Source of the DNA: Leisingera sp. ANG-M7
Lineage (GTDB): Bacteria > Pseudomonadota > Alphaproteobacteria > Rhodobacterales > Rhodobacteraceae
Direction of reading: 5' to 3'
Length of the DNA stretch: 64,000 bases
Assembly: GCF_000813965.1 (NCBI RefSeq)
Contig: NZ_JWLI01000001.1
Coordinates: 62,001-126,000, forward strand
Position numbers and translations under genes: made by a program. Shown here piece after piece: positions 1 through 8,562 of the stretch. Numbering within the stretch: the first letter of the stretch is position 1; each line of letters begins with the position of its first letter. The notes under the pieces are model-generated. The model ran no database searches. It was not told the DNA's origin and saw only the letters and a program-made list of their open reading frames with translations.

Positions 1-947
1 ACAACCCGATTTCGGAGTACTTTCCGGAGGAATTCAAATCGATCCGCATGGACTTTAACGACTCACTGACGTCGCTCAGCGCGGCGGTCTCCGTGATCGC
101 CGAACTGACCAGCAGCGTCGATGAAAGCACCAAGTCGATTGCCGAGGCCTCGATGGACCTTGCTCACCGGACAGAGGCGGAATCGGCGACACTGGAAAAA
201 ACCACCCATGCGGTGGGCGAGCTGACCGGCAATGTGAAGCGGACTGCAGAAAACGCCGGCCGCGCCGAAGAACTGGCGGACAGCGCCCAGCACGGGGTCA
301 AATCCTGCGACGCTGTGGTAAAGGACACCATTACCGCGATGGACAAGCTGCAGGAATCCTCACAGGAGATTTCCCAGATCACCAAGGTGATCCAGGACAT
401 CGCCTTCCAGACCAACCTGCTGGCACTGAACGCCGGGGTCGAGGCCGCCCGCGCAGGCGAAGCAGGTCGCGGTTTTGCGGTTGTTGCCTCGGAGGTGCGG
501 ATGCTGGCACAGCGTTGCGCCGATGCGGTCCAGCAGATCGACGAGCTGACCGCCCGCAGCTCCGAACAGGTCAAAAACGGCGCGGCTCTGGTGGATCAGG
601 CCGGACAGGCCATGGCCACCGTGAGCGAACAGGTCGTCGAGATTTCCTCGCTGGTTGTCGAGATTGCCGGCAACATGAAGGACCAGTCGGCGCAGATGAG
701 CGATGTCAACACTGCCGTGGGCGAGCTGGAAATGATGGCTCAGCAAAACGCCGCCATGGCCGAACAGACCACCGCGGCGACGACATCCTTGTCCGATCAG
801 GCGCAGGAGCTGCGGGAACAGGTCACCCAGTTCACATTAGGCTCCACGTCAAGCGCCTTGCCTGCACCCGAAGCACATCCGCCGATGGCTATCGACTTCG
901 ATGAGGACGACAGCTGGGACCAGGACCTGAACGTCAGCGCCGCTTGA
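1..947 (+). CDS. Methyl-accepting chemotaxis protein, C-terminal part (5' end outside window)
   Basis: The reading frame is open from base 3 to the stop at 947, so the start lies upstream of the window; an ATG at 48 is internal. The visible 314 residues are almost entirely the long coiled-coil signalling domain of chemoreceptors, which activates CheA through CheW. The conserved hairpin tip ([19 protein letters not shown], followed by [12 protein letters not shown]) is encoded around 405-500. The tail is acidic ([10 protein letters not shown]) and lacks the NWETF-type CheR docking pentapeptide. Sensory and membrane domains are not visible, so the ligand cannot be inferred. Confidence 0.93.
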   Translation, partial: NPISEYFPEEFKSIRMDFNDSLTSLSAAVSVIAELTSSVDESTKSIAEASMDLAHRTEAESATLEKTTHAVGELTGNVKRTAENAGRAEELADSAQHGVKSCDAVVKDTITAMDKLQESSQEISQITKVIQDIAFQTNLLALNAGVEAARAGEAGRGFAVVASEVRMLAQRCADAVQQIDELTARSSEQVKNGAALVDQAGQAMATVSEQVVEISSLVVEIAGNMKDQSAQMSDVNTAVGELEMMAQQNAAMAEQTTAATTSLSDQAQELREQVTQFTLGSTSSALPAPEAHPPMAIDFDEDDSWDQDLNVSAA

Positions 948-971
948 CGCCGGCACCACCGCCCGCAAAGC

Positions 972-1001
972 AAAAAAGGGCAGCCTCAGCGGCTGCCCTT
1001 T
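972..1001 (-). terminator. Rho-independent terminator of aroKB
   Basis: An 11-bp perfect stem (AAAGGGCAGCC at 975-985, GGCTGCCCTTT at 991-1001) has a 5-base loop. On the minus strand it is followed by a T-run (972-977). It lies just past the aroB stop. It may also stop the receptor gene on the plus strand, although the T-run there is only three bases. Confidence 0.8.
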
Positions 1002-1026
1002 GACTGTCTGCACTCTGTGCACCGGG

Positions 1027-2142
1027 TCAGGCATCTGCGCTACGCAGCACTTCCAGGACCATTTCCGGCGGCACGTCGCCGGTCACGAACGCCTCGCCGA
1101 TGCCGCGCGCCAGGATAAACCGCAGCTGACCGGCAACCACTTTCTTGTCCTGCCCCATCAGATCCAGCAGCGCCTCTGCCCCGGGCAGGTCGCCCGGAAT
1201 ATCTGCCAGGTCGGTCTTCATGCCCATCGCCTTCAGGTGCGCGCGCACCCGGCTGGGGTCTTCCTGTGAACAAAGGCCCAGCTTCGACGACAGTTCAAAC
1301 GCCAGCGCACAGCCAATCGCCACGCCCTCGCCATGCAACAGACGGTCCGAATACCCCGTGGCCGCCTCCAGCGCGTGGCAGAATGTATGACCCAGATTGA
1401 GCAGCGCCCGGTCGCCCTGCTCGGTCTCGTCGCGCACCACGATATCGGCCTTCATCTGCACTGACCGCGCCACCGCCTCGACCCGTGCTGCCACGTCGCC
1501 TGCAGCCAGCGCCGGACCGTTCTGTTCCAGCCAGGCAAAGAACTCCGCGTCGCCCAGCAGCCCGTATTTCACCACCTCGCCATAGCCGGACAGGAAATCG
1601 CGCGCCGTCAGGGTTTCCAGCACCGACGTGTCTGCCAGCACCAGAGACGGCTGGTGGAAAGCGCCAATCAAGTTCTTTCCTTGTGGTGCATTGATGCCGG
1701 TCTTGCCACCCACGGAACTGTCGACCTGCGCCAGGAGCGAGGTCGGGATCTGCACGAACCGCACGCCGCGGCGCAGCACTGCACCGGCAAAGCCCGCCAG
1801 GTCTCCGATCACGCCGCCGCCAAAGGCCACAACCACGTCGCCCCGTTCCACTTTCTGCTCCAGCAGCCATTCCACCGAGCGGGTGAACTGCGGCCAGCCC
1901 TTGGTGGCCTCGCCCGGCGGCAGCGCCAGCGCGGTCATCTCCACACCCGCGGCGGCCAGCCCGGCACGCAAGGTTTCCAGGTGCTTCTCCGCCACGGTCT
2001 CATCCGTCAGCACCGCCACCTGCGGGCGGCTCAAGAACGGCCTGATCCGCTCTCCTGCCTGCGCCAGCAGGCCGGGGCCGATCACCACATCATAGGCGCG
2101 TTCGCCCAGGGGCACATGAACCGTGCGCTCCATCAATTCCAC
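1027..2142 (-). CDS. aroB: 3-dehydroquinate synthase
   Basis: Second step of the shikimate pathway: converts DAHP to 3-dehydroquinate in the cytoplasm with NAD and a divalent metal. The 371-residue length is usual for AroB. The glycine-rich NAD loop (GGGVIGDLAGFAGA, about residue 107), the SSVGGKTGIN motif and the metal-binding segments (EVVKYG, NLGHTFCHALE, LLHGEGVAIG) are all visible. The start ATG overlaps the 3' end of aroK by 10 bases, so the two are translationally coupled and share the terminator at 972-1001. The aroK-aroB order is the common bacterial arrangement. Confidence 0.97.
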   Translation of the reverse strand: MELMERTVHVPLGERAYDVVIGPGLLAQAGERIRPFLSRPQVAVLTDETVAEKHLETLRAGLAAAGVEMTALALPPGEATKGWPQFTRSVEWLLEQKVERGDVVVAFGGGVIGDLAGFAGAVLRRGVRFVQIPTSLLAQVDSSVGGKTGINAPQGKNLIGAFHQPSLVLADTSVLETLTARDFLSGYGEVVKYGLLGDAEFFAWLEQNGPALAAGDVAARVEAVARSVQMKADIVVRDETEQGDRALLNLGHTFCHALEAATGYSDRLLHGEGVAIGCALAFELSSKLGLCSQEDPSRVRAHLKAMGMKTDLADIPGDLPGAEALLDLMGQDKKVVAGQLRFILARGIGEAFVTGDVPPEMVLEVLRSADA

Positions 2143-2723
2143 TCCAATACATCAGGGCGTGCCTTCAAGGCGTCCAGCACGCGGTCCACCATGGTTTCGA
2201 TCGAGGCCTGCCCGTCCGAGACCACTGACACATCGGCCTTGGAATACAGCGGCACCCGCTGGTGATACAGGTTGCTGAGTGTCGCACGCGGATCAGCGGT
2301 GCGCAGCAGAGGCCGGGTATCGCGGTGGCGCACCCGGTTCCACAGCACCTCTAGATCAGCGTTCAGCCAGACCGAAACGCCCTTGGCGGTGATCACCTGC
2401 CGGTTTTCCTCTGCAAGAAAGGCCCCGCCGCCAGTGGACAGCACGCCGCGCTCCTCTTCCAGCAGCCGCGCGATCACCTGGCGCTCCTTCTGACGGAAAA
2501 ACGGCTCGCCGTCGCGGGCGAAAATCTCCGGAATGGTCATGTTGGCGGCGGCTTCGATCTCGTGATCGCTGTCCAGAAACGGCGCGTTCAGCCGGGCTGC
2601 CAGCGCCCGTCCCACGGCGGTCTTGCCCGCCCCCATCATGCCCACCATCACGATGGTCTTCTTCAATTTCCCCGGCACCGGCGCTGCTGCCTTCTGGCCG
2701 CTGATTTGCTCTTTTTCGCTCAT
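2133..2723 (-). CDS. aroK: Shikimate kinase
   Basis: Phosphorylates shikimate to shikimate 3-phosphate with ATP. The 196 residues include a P-loop (GMMGAGKTAVGRALA, about residues 28-42), the substrate-binding DSDHEIE segment and the GGGAF loop of the shikimate kinase family. A short charged N-terminal extension of about 20 residues precedes the first beta strand; this is common in alphaproteobacteria. First gene of the aroK-aroB unit, divergent from the small membrane protein at 2805 with about 80 bases between them, which must hold both promoters. Confidence 0.97.
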   Translation of the reverse strand: MSEKEQISGQKAAAPVPGKLKKTIVMVGMMGAGKTAVGRALAARLNAPFLDSDHEIEAAANMTIPEIFARDGEPFFRQKERQVIARLLEEERGVLSTGGGAFLAEENRQVITAKGVSVWLNADLEVLWNRVRHRDTRPLLRTADPRATLSNLYHQRVPLYSKADVSVVSDGQASIETMVDRVLDALKARPDVLEWN

Positions 2724-2804
2724 TCTTCAGTGAATGACGTGATCTTGCCGAAAAGGGAATATATAACTTGGGCAAAAGAGCAGGAAACAGGCATTGGATG
2801 CACT

Positions 2805-2954
2805 ATGGGGCGATTGATTAAGTATTTGGTCTACTTGCTGGTTCTGGCTGCAATCGGGCTGGTGGGATATGCCTACGTCGGCCCCTGGTTCGGTGCCGAT
2901 TTCAGCGCGCCCAGCAGCGAAGTGCGCAAACCGGTGGTGCTGAATGCGGATTAA
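2805..2954 (+). CDS. Small single-pass membrane protein, function unknown
   Basis: A 49-residue ORF: MGRLIKYL, one hydrophobic segment (about residues 7-28), then a short polar tail. A longer frame starts at 2562 inside aroK, but the hydrophobic protein itself begins at 2805. Its last 11 bases overlap the start of the next gene (2944), a strong sign that both are real and coupled. I do not recognise a family. Given the position, it may be a membrane anchor or partner for the exported protein encoded next; that is inference. Confidence 0.7.
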   Translation: MGRLIKYLVYLLVLAAIGLVGYAYVGPWFGADFSAPSSEVRKPVVLNAD

Positions 2955-4461
2955 GGCGGCTGCCGCCGGAGTGATGCTGGCAGGCAGCGCGCTTGCCAAC
3001 GAACCGCTGGCGGCAATTGACTGGCTGAACCAGCCGGCACCCAGGGTCGGGCTGCCGGGCACGGTGCTGCTGGAACCGCCCGTCGCCGGGACCGCTGCTT
3101 TGCCCCAAATATCCGTCACGCCGCTGGAAACCTTGCTGCCTCCGGTCGGGCTGGTGCCTGCTGCCGCAACCGGCCTGCCTGCCGACCTTTGGCGCGGCAG
3201 CTCAGCCGATGACATCACCCATCTGATCGAAACCGTGCCGGTGCGCGGCAGCCCGGCGATGCAGGCGCTGCTGTTCACCCTCTTGTTGTCGGAAACCCGC
3301 CCGCCCGCCGCCACCGGCGACCGGATCCTGCTGGCCCGGCTCGACCGGCTGCTGGCATTGGGGGCCACCGATCCCTCGCAGGCACTGGTGGAGCACGCAG
3401 GCCCGGCAGACAGCAAGGACCGCTTTGCCCGCTGGTTCGACGCCACCCTGCTGACCGGCAGCGAGGATGCCTCCTGCGCGGCCCTCACCGCGTCGCCGCA
3501 TCTGTCGGACAGCTACGCCGTGCGGATATTCTGCGCAGCCCGGCGCGGCGACTGGCCGACCGCGGCGCTGATGCTTGAAACAGCCCACGCGCTGGAGCTG
3601 CTGCCCAAGGATCAGATGGATTTGCTCGACAGGTTCCTGAATCCGGACCTGTTCGAACTGGCCCCGCCGCTGCGCCGCCCGGCGCATCCTGACCCGCTGA
3701 CCTTCCGGCTGTTTGAAACCATTGGCGAGAGCATGCCCACCGCCCCGCTGCCCCCGGCATTTGCCGCTGCCGACCTGCGCGACATTGCCGGCTGGAAGGC
3801 GCAGCTGGAAGCCGCAGAGCGGCTGGCCCGCGCCGGCGCGCTCAACCCGAACCAGTATCTGGGCCTGTTCAGCGCCCGCAAACCCGCCGCCTCCGGCGGT
3901 ATCTGGGACCGGGTCTCGGCAGTGCAGAAACTTGAGGACGACCTGAGTTCCGGCAGCCCTGACGCCATTGCCAGATCCCTGCCCCGCGCCTGGAAGGCCA
4001 TGCAGGAAGCCGGCACCGAAACCGTCTTTGCGGACCTCTTTGCTGAGCCGCTGGCGCGCGCAGAACTGACAGGGTCGGCGGCTCAGCTTGCCTGGCGGAT
4101 CCGCCTGCTGTCGCCTGCTTACGAAACTGCTGCACATGATGCAGAGGCCTCAGGCGCGGCCGATCATTTCCTGGCCGCCCTAGCCCAGGGCCGCCCCGGC
4201 GATGCCGCCGCACCGTCACCGCTGGCAGAAGCCATTTCGCTGGGGTTTGCCGCGGAGGCTTCCGCGCCGCAAGCCATCCGCCGGTTGCTGGACAACGGCC
4301 AGCTGGGCGAGGCGATCTTGCGCAGCATGGTGTTGTTTGCCCAAGGTGCCGACGGCAATCTTGGCGACCTCACCGCCGCCCTCGCCGCCTTCCGCGCCGT
4401 TGGGCTGGAGGACACCGCCCGCCGCGCCGCCCTTCAGCTGATGCTGCTGGAGCGCGGCTGA
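2944..4461 (+). CDS. Exported alpha-helical hypothetical protein
   Basis: A 505-residue protein with a typical Sec signal peptide (MRIKAAAAGVMLAGSALA, cleavage likely after ALA at about residue 18). The mature part is rich in Ala, Leu and Pro with no membrane segment or catalytic motif I recognise; the Ala/Leu pattern suggests helical repeats in the periplasm. The start overlaps the preceding 49-codon gene by 11 bases. The stop is one base before the xer start, so the three genes form one tight transcription unit. Function unknown. Confidence 0.85.
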   Translation: MRIKAAAAGVMLAGSALANEPLAAIDWLNQPAPRVGLPGTVLLEPPVAGTAALPQISVTPLETLLPPVGLVPAAATGLPADLWRGSSADDITHLIETVPVRGSPAMQALLFTLLLSETRPPAATGDRILLARLDRLLALGATDPSQALVEHAGPADSKDRFARWFDATLLTGSEDASCAALTASPHLSDSYAVRIFCAARRGDWPTAALMLETAHALELLPKDQMDLLDRFLNPDLFELAPPLRRPAHPDPLTFRLFETIGESMPTAPLPPAFAAADLRDIAGWKAQLEAAERLARAGALNPNQYLGLFSARKPAASGGIWDRVSAVQKLEDDLSSGSPDAIARSLPRAWKAMQEAGTETVFADLFAEPLARAELTGSAAQLAWRIRLLSPAYETAAHDAEASGAADHFLAALAQGRPGDAAAPSPLAEAISLGFAAEASAPQAIRRLLDNGQLGEAILRSMVLFAQGADGNLGDLTAALAAFRAVGLEDTARRAALQLMLLERG

Positions 4462-4462
4462 A

Positions 4463-5404
4463 ATGGCGGCCCCGCGCGACAATTTCCAGTGGATCTCCAC
4501 TTTCCTCGACGCCCAAGCGGCTGAGACCGGCGCCTCGCAGAACACGCTCTTGGCCTATGGCCGCGACCTCAAGGACCTGACCGCCTGGCTGGAGCACCGC
4601 AAGCTCAGCTTCCTGACGGCCACACAGGACGATGTTGAGGCCTATCTGATCAACTGCGACGCGCAAGGGCTGGCCCGCTCCACCCGTGCCCGGAGGCTGT
4701 CTGCGGTCAAGCAAATCTACCGTTTCGCGTTTGAAGAAGGCTGGCGCGAGGACAATCCCGCGATTCAAATCCGCGGCCCCGGACGGGAAAAGCGGCTGCC
4801 GAAGACCCTTGAGGTGATCGAGGTCGACCGCCTGCTGAACGCCGCCCGCCAGACCGGCCGGACTGAGGCCGACCGGCTGCGCAACACCTGCCTGATGGAA
4901 CTGCTTTATGCCACCGGCATGCGGGTCACCGAACTGGTCTCGCTGCCGGTTTCCGCCGCCCGCGGCGACCCGCGGATGCTGCTGATCCTCGGCAAAGGCG
5001 GCAAGGAACGCATGGTGCCGCTGTCGCCGCCGGCGCGCGAGGCACTGGCGCAATGGCTGCTGGTCCGGGACGAGACTGACGCGGAGCGCGAGGCCAAGGG
5101 CCACCCGCCCTCGCGTTTTCTGTTCCCGTCCCGCAGCAAATCCGGCCACCTGACCCGGCACCGGTTCTACCTGTTGATCAAGGAACTTGCGGTTACCGGC
5201 GGCATCTCCCCGGACAAGGTGACGCCGCACACGCTGCGCCATGCCTTTGCAACCCACCTGTTGGCAAACGGTGCCGATCTGCGCGCGATCCAGGCGCTCT
5301 TGGGCCACGCTGACATCGCCACCACAGAGATCTACACCCATGTGCTGGACGCGCGGCTGCAGGAACTGGTGCTCGAACACCACCCACTGGCCCGCCGCGA
5401 TTAA
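4463..5404 (+). CDS. xerD: Tyrosine recombinase XerC/XerD type (probably XerD)
   Basis: A site-specific recombinase of the Xer family, which resolves chromosome dimers at dif. It has 313 residues: an N-terminal SAM-like core-binding domain (about 8-95) and a C-terminal catalytic domain with the expected Arg (TGMRVTEL), Lys (GKGGKER), HxLR (HTLRHAFATHLL), His (LGHADIATTEIY) and the nucleophilic Tyr (IYTHV). No phage or integron genes surround it and the protein is full length, so it is a housekeeping Xer rather than an element integrase. The assignment to XerD over XerC rests on its position near aroK and is less sure. Confidence 0.88.
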   Translation: MAAPRDNFQWISTFLDAQAAETGASQNTLLAYGRDLKDLTAWLEHRKLSFLTATQDDVEAYLINCDAQGLARSTRARRLSAVKQIYRFAFEEGWREDNPAIQIRGPGREKRLPKTLEVIEVDRLLNAARQTGRTEADRLRNTCLMELLYATGMRVTELVSLPVSAARGDPRMLLILGKGGKERMVPLSPPAREALAQWLLVRDETDAEREAKGHPPSRFLFPSRSKSGHLTRHRFYLLIKELAVTGGISPDKVTPHTLRHAFATHLLANGADLRAIQALLGHADIATTEIYTHVLDARLQELVLEHHPLARRD

Positions 5405-5481
5405 CCGCGGCGCTTGAAGCGGCGGGGCTAAGACCCCATAAATACTGCGAACAATAAACAGACTGGACATCTGAACCCCTC

Positions 5482-6792
5482 ATGGACACCGCCTCCACCG
5501 TTCTCGACAGCGCCTTCTGGACCACTGCCGGGGCCATCGTGCTGCTCCTTGTCTTTTCCGGCTTCTTTTCAGGCTCAGAAACAGCATTGACCGCCGCCTC
5601 GCGCGGCAAGCTGCGCGCCCAGGCCGACAAGGGCTCCCGCGGGGCTCAGCGCGCGCTGGTCATTACCGAAGACAATGAGCGCCTGATCGGTTCGGTTCTG
5701 CTGGGCAACAACGTTGTCAACATCCTCGCAGCCTCTCTCGCCACCGCGCTCTTTACCCGGATCTTCGGCGAAGGCGGTGTCGCGATGGCAACGCTGGTGA
5801 TGACCCTGCTGGTGCTGGTCTTTGCCGAGGTGCTGCCGAAAACCTACGCCATTTCCAACGCCGAGAAGGCCGCCTCGGCGGTATCGGCCCCGATCAGTTT
5901 CCTCGTCATGATCCTGTCGCCGGTCGTGGGCGCGGTGCGGCTGTTCGTGCGCGGTGTTCTGCGCGTCTTTGGCGTGCAGATCGACCCCGACAGCCACATC
6001 ATGGCGGTGCGCGAGGAAATCGCGGGCGCCCTGCAGCTGGGGCACTCAGAGGGCGTGGTCGAAAAGGAAGACCGCGATCGCATTCTGGGCGCGCTCGACC
6101 TCTCCGACCGCTTTGTCGAGGAGATCATGCTGCACCGCTCCAACATTGAGATGATCGACGCGGACGCAGAACCAGAGACCATCCTGGAACAGTGCCTGCA
6201 GAGCCAGCACACCCGCCTGCCGGTGTTCCGCGGCGAGCAGGAGAACATCATCGGCGTGGTTCATGCCAAGGACCTGTTCCGGGCAATGTATGAGCAGGCC
6301 GGCGGAACGGAAGCCGATTCCGGCCGCCTGAAATCCTTTGACATCGCGGAAGTGGCCAAGGCCCCCTATTTCGTGCCCGAAACCACCACCCTGGACGAGC
6401 AGATGCGCCAGTTCCTGCGGATGCGCTCGCACTTTGCGCTGGTGGTGGATGAATACGGCGCCCTGCAGGGGCTGATCACGCTGGAGGACATCCTGGAAGA
6501 GATCGTCGGCGAAATCACCGACGAATTCGACCCCGCGGAGGAAAGCGTCGCCAAAAGGACCGCCGACGGTTCCTATCTGGTCGAAGGCGCCACCACCATC
6601 CGTGACCTGAACCGGGCCACCGAATGGAGCCTGCCGGATGACGAAGCCAATACCGTTGCGGGCCTGGTGATCCACGAAGCCCAGATGATCCCGGTCAAGG
6701 GCCAGGTGTTTTCCTTCCACGGCTTCCGTTTCGAGGTGACGGCGCGCGAGGGCAACCGTGTGACCGAACTGAAGATCCGGCCGCTGTCTTGA
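5482..6792 (+). CDS. CNNM/CorC-HlyC family membrane protein with CBS pair
   Basis: A 436-residue protein with the architecture of the CorB/HlyC-type family linked to magnesium/cobalt efflux. It has an N-terminal DUF21 (CNNM) transmembrane region (about residues 10-190; note FFSGSETALTAASRGKLR), two CBS domains (about 205-335) and a C-terminal CorC_HlyC domain (about 350-432, GDEANTVAGLV region). It follows the xer gene by 77 bases on the same strand. The older name hemolysin C is misleading. Substrate is not proven by sequence. Confidence 0.9.
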   Translation: MDTASTVLDSAFWTTAGAIVLLLVFSGFFSGSETALTAASRGKLRAQADKGSRGAQRALVITEDNERLIGSVLLGNNVVNILAASLATALFTRIFGEGGVAMATLVMTLLVLVFAEVLPKTYAISNAEKAASAVSAPISFLVMILSPVVGAVRLFVRGVLRVFGVQIDPDSHIMAVREEIAGALQLGHSEGVVEKEDRDRILGALDLSDRFVEEIMLHRSNIEMIDADAEPETILEQCLQSQHTRLPVFRGEQENIIGVVHAKDLFRAMYEQAGGTEADSGRLKSFDIAEVAKAPYFVPETTTLDEQMRQFLRMRSHFALVVDEYGALQGLITLEDILEEIVGEITDEFDPAEESVAKRTADGSYLVEGATTIRDLNRATEWSLPDDEANTVAGLVIHEAQMIPVKGQVFSFHGFRFEVTAREGNRVTELKIRPLS

Positions 6793-6820
6793 CTGGCGCG
6801 GGCTTGACCGGAGGACATTC

Positions 6821-8455
6821 ATGACCCGTGCGGCGGTGCTAGCCTGGGGCTGGTTCGACAGCATCGTGCTGGAGTTGTTCCGACAGCTGCGCTGGTCCTT
6901 CCTGCCGCCGCTGCTGATCTACTTCGCCTATGGCGCGCAGGGCATCAGCACCGTCGCCGCGTCCTTTTACGTCAAGGAATACCTCGACCTCTCCGCCGCA
7001 TTCCTGGCCGGGCTGGCGTTCTGGGTCGGGCTGCCCTGGGCATTGAAGATGCCGCTCGGCCATCTGGTCGACCTGATCTGGCGCTGGAAATACCTGCTGA
7101 TCCTCGCTGGTGCGGCGCTGATGGCGGCCAGCTACGCCATTCTGGCTGCCATCGCACTGCAGCCGGAAATGATGGGCGCACTGATGCCGCTTGGCGCCTG
7201 GTATGTCACCGCAGCCCTGCTGGCCCCTTGCGGTTTCGTGCTGCAAGACGTGGTAGCAGACGCGATGTCGGTAGAGGCGGTGCCGCATGTGGATACCCAT
7301 GGCAATCCGCTGCCCGAGGCTGAGACCAAGTCCCTGCACACCACCATGCAGACCTTTGGCCGCATCGCGCTGATTGGCGGCTCCAGCGCCGCTGCGGCGC
7401 TGAACGTCGCCCTGTTCGACGGCGCAGATGCAATGACGCAGGCGGACAAGGGCGCGCTTTATGGCTTTGTCTTCACCCTCGCCCTGCTGATCCCGGTGAT
7501 TTCCCTCTCTGGCGTGGCGCTGGCGATCTGGCAAAAGTGGCGCAAGGCCGCCGCTCTGCGCCGCCAAGGCCTGGCCGAATCTGAAATCCGCAGCCGCATA
7601 GACCTCCCGCGAGAGCCGGTCGCCCCAAACCACTGGTACTTCATCGGCGGCGGCGCCTTTGTCGCGCTGTCGCTGGCCGTCGGGCTGGGTGATGTGCCTT
7701 ACTCGCAGGAAATCGTCTTTGCTGGATCCATGGCCATCGTGCTGTTTCTGATGCGCCAGTTGGTTGCGGTGCTGCCAACCGACCACGCCCGCGCCCTCAT
7801 TGGCACCGCCATCATCATCTTCGTCTACCGCGCCACGCCTTTGCGCGGCCCCGGCGCCACGTGGTTCGAGATAGATGTGCTGGGCTTTGACCAGCAGTTC
7901 CTGTCTGTCCTCTCCCTCATCACCTCACTGCTGACGCTGGTCGGCATGCTGATCTTCCGACCGCTGATGGCCAGCCGTCCCATCGCCTGGATTGTTGCCT
8001 TTCTGGCGATCACCGAGGCCCTCCTCAGCCTGCCAAACATCGCGCTCTACTACGGCGCCCACCACTGGACCGCCGCGATGACCGGCGGCATTGTCGATGC
8101 CCGCTTTATTGCCATTGTCGACACCGCGGTGGAATCCCCGCTCGGCCAGGTCGCGATGATCCCGATGCTCGCCTGGATCGCCCGCAACGCCCCCTCGGGG
8201 CTCAAGGCCACCTTCTTTGCGGTCATGGCTTCCTTCACCAACCTTGCGCTCTCAGCCTCCAGCCTCGGCACCAAATACCTGAACGAAATCTTCGTGGTGA
8301 CCCGCGAGGTCACAGATTCGGCAGGCGCCGTCACCACGCCGGCAGACTATTCCCAGCTCGGTATGCTCTTGATCACCGTTGGCGTCATTCTCCTGGCCGC
8401 CCCTCTGACGGCAATTTTCCTCATCCAGAACAGCCGCTTCCGCACCTCCGAGTGA
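6821..8455 (+). CDS. Multi-pass transporter, BT1/MFS-like
   Basis: A 544-residue integral membrane protein with about 12 hydrophobic segments. The early stretch (LPWALKMPLGHLVDL, about residues 67-81) resembles the PW-K-P-G-SD pattern of BT1/folate-biopterin transporters within the major facilitator superfamily. A well-placed Shine-Dalgarno (GGAGG, about 10 bases upstream) supports the ATG at 6821. It lies 28 bases after the CorC-type gene and is probably co-transcribed with it. Substrate unknown; the family call is by resemblance only. Confidence 0.65.
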   Translation: MTRAAVLAWGWFDSIVLELFRQLRWSFLPPLLIYFAYGAQGISTVAASFYVKEYLDLSAAFLAGLAFWVGLPWALKMPLGHLVDLIWRWKYLLILAGAALMAASYAILAAIALQPEMMGALMPLGAWYVTAALLAPCGFVLQDVVADAMSVEAVPHVDTHGNPLPEAETKSLHTTMQTFGRIALIGGSSAAAALNVALFDGADAMTQADKGALYGFVFTLALLIPVISLSGVALAIWQKWRKAAALRRQGLAESEIRSRIDLPREPVAPNHWYFIGGGAFVALSLAVGLGDVPYSQEIVFAGSMAIVLFLMRQLVAVLPTDHARALIGTAIIIFVYRATPLRGPGATWFEIDVLGFDQQFLSVLSLITSLLTLVGMLIFRPLMASRPIAWIVAFLAITEALLSLPNIALYYGAHHWTAAMTGGIVDARFIAIVDTAVESPLGQVAMIPMLAWIARNAPSGLKATFFAVMASFTNLALSASSLGTKYLNEIFVVTREVTDSAGAVTTPADYSQLGMLLITVGVILLAAPLTAIFLIQNSRFRTSE

Positions 8456-8562
8456 TTTCGCTCCTTCCGGCGGCCTAATAGCGGCACGCCGTGCCGTTTT
8501 TCTTCTGGACTACTGTTCACTTCTGTACAGAATGCAGGAAACGCCTATTCAGGGAGGGAACC

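Noticed and set aside
4463-5404. Tyrosine recombinase as integrase of a mobile element
   Set aside because: Full Xer architecture, no flanking phage genes, and it sits in a tight unit with housekeeping neighbours.
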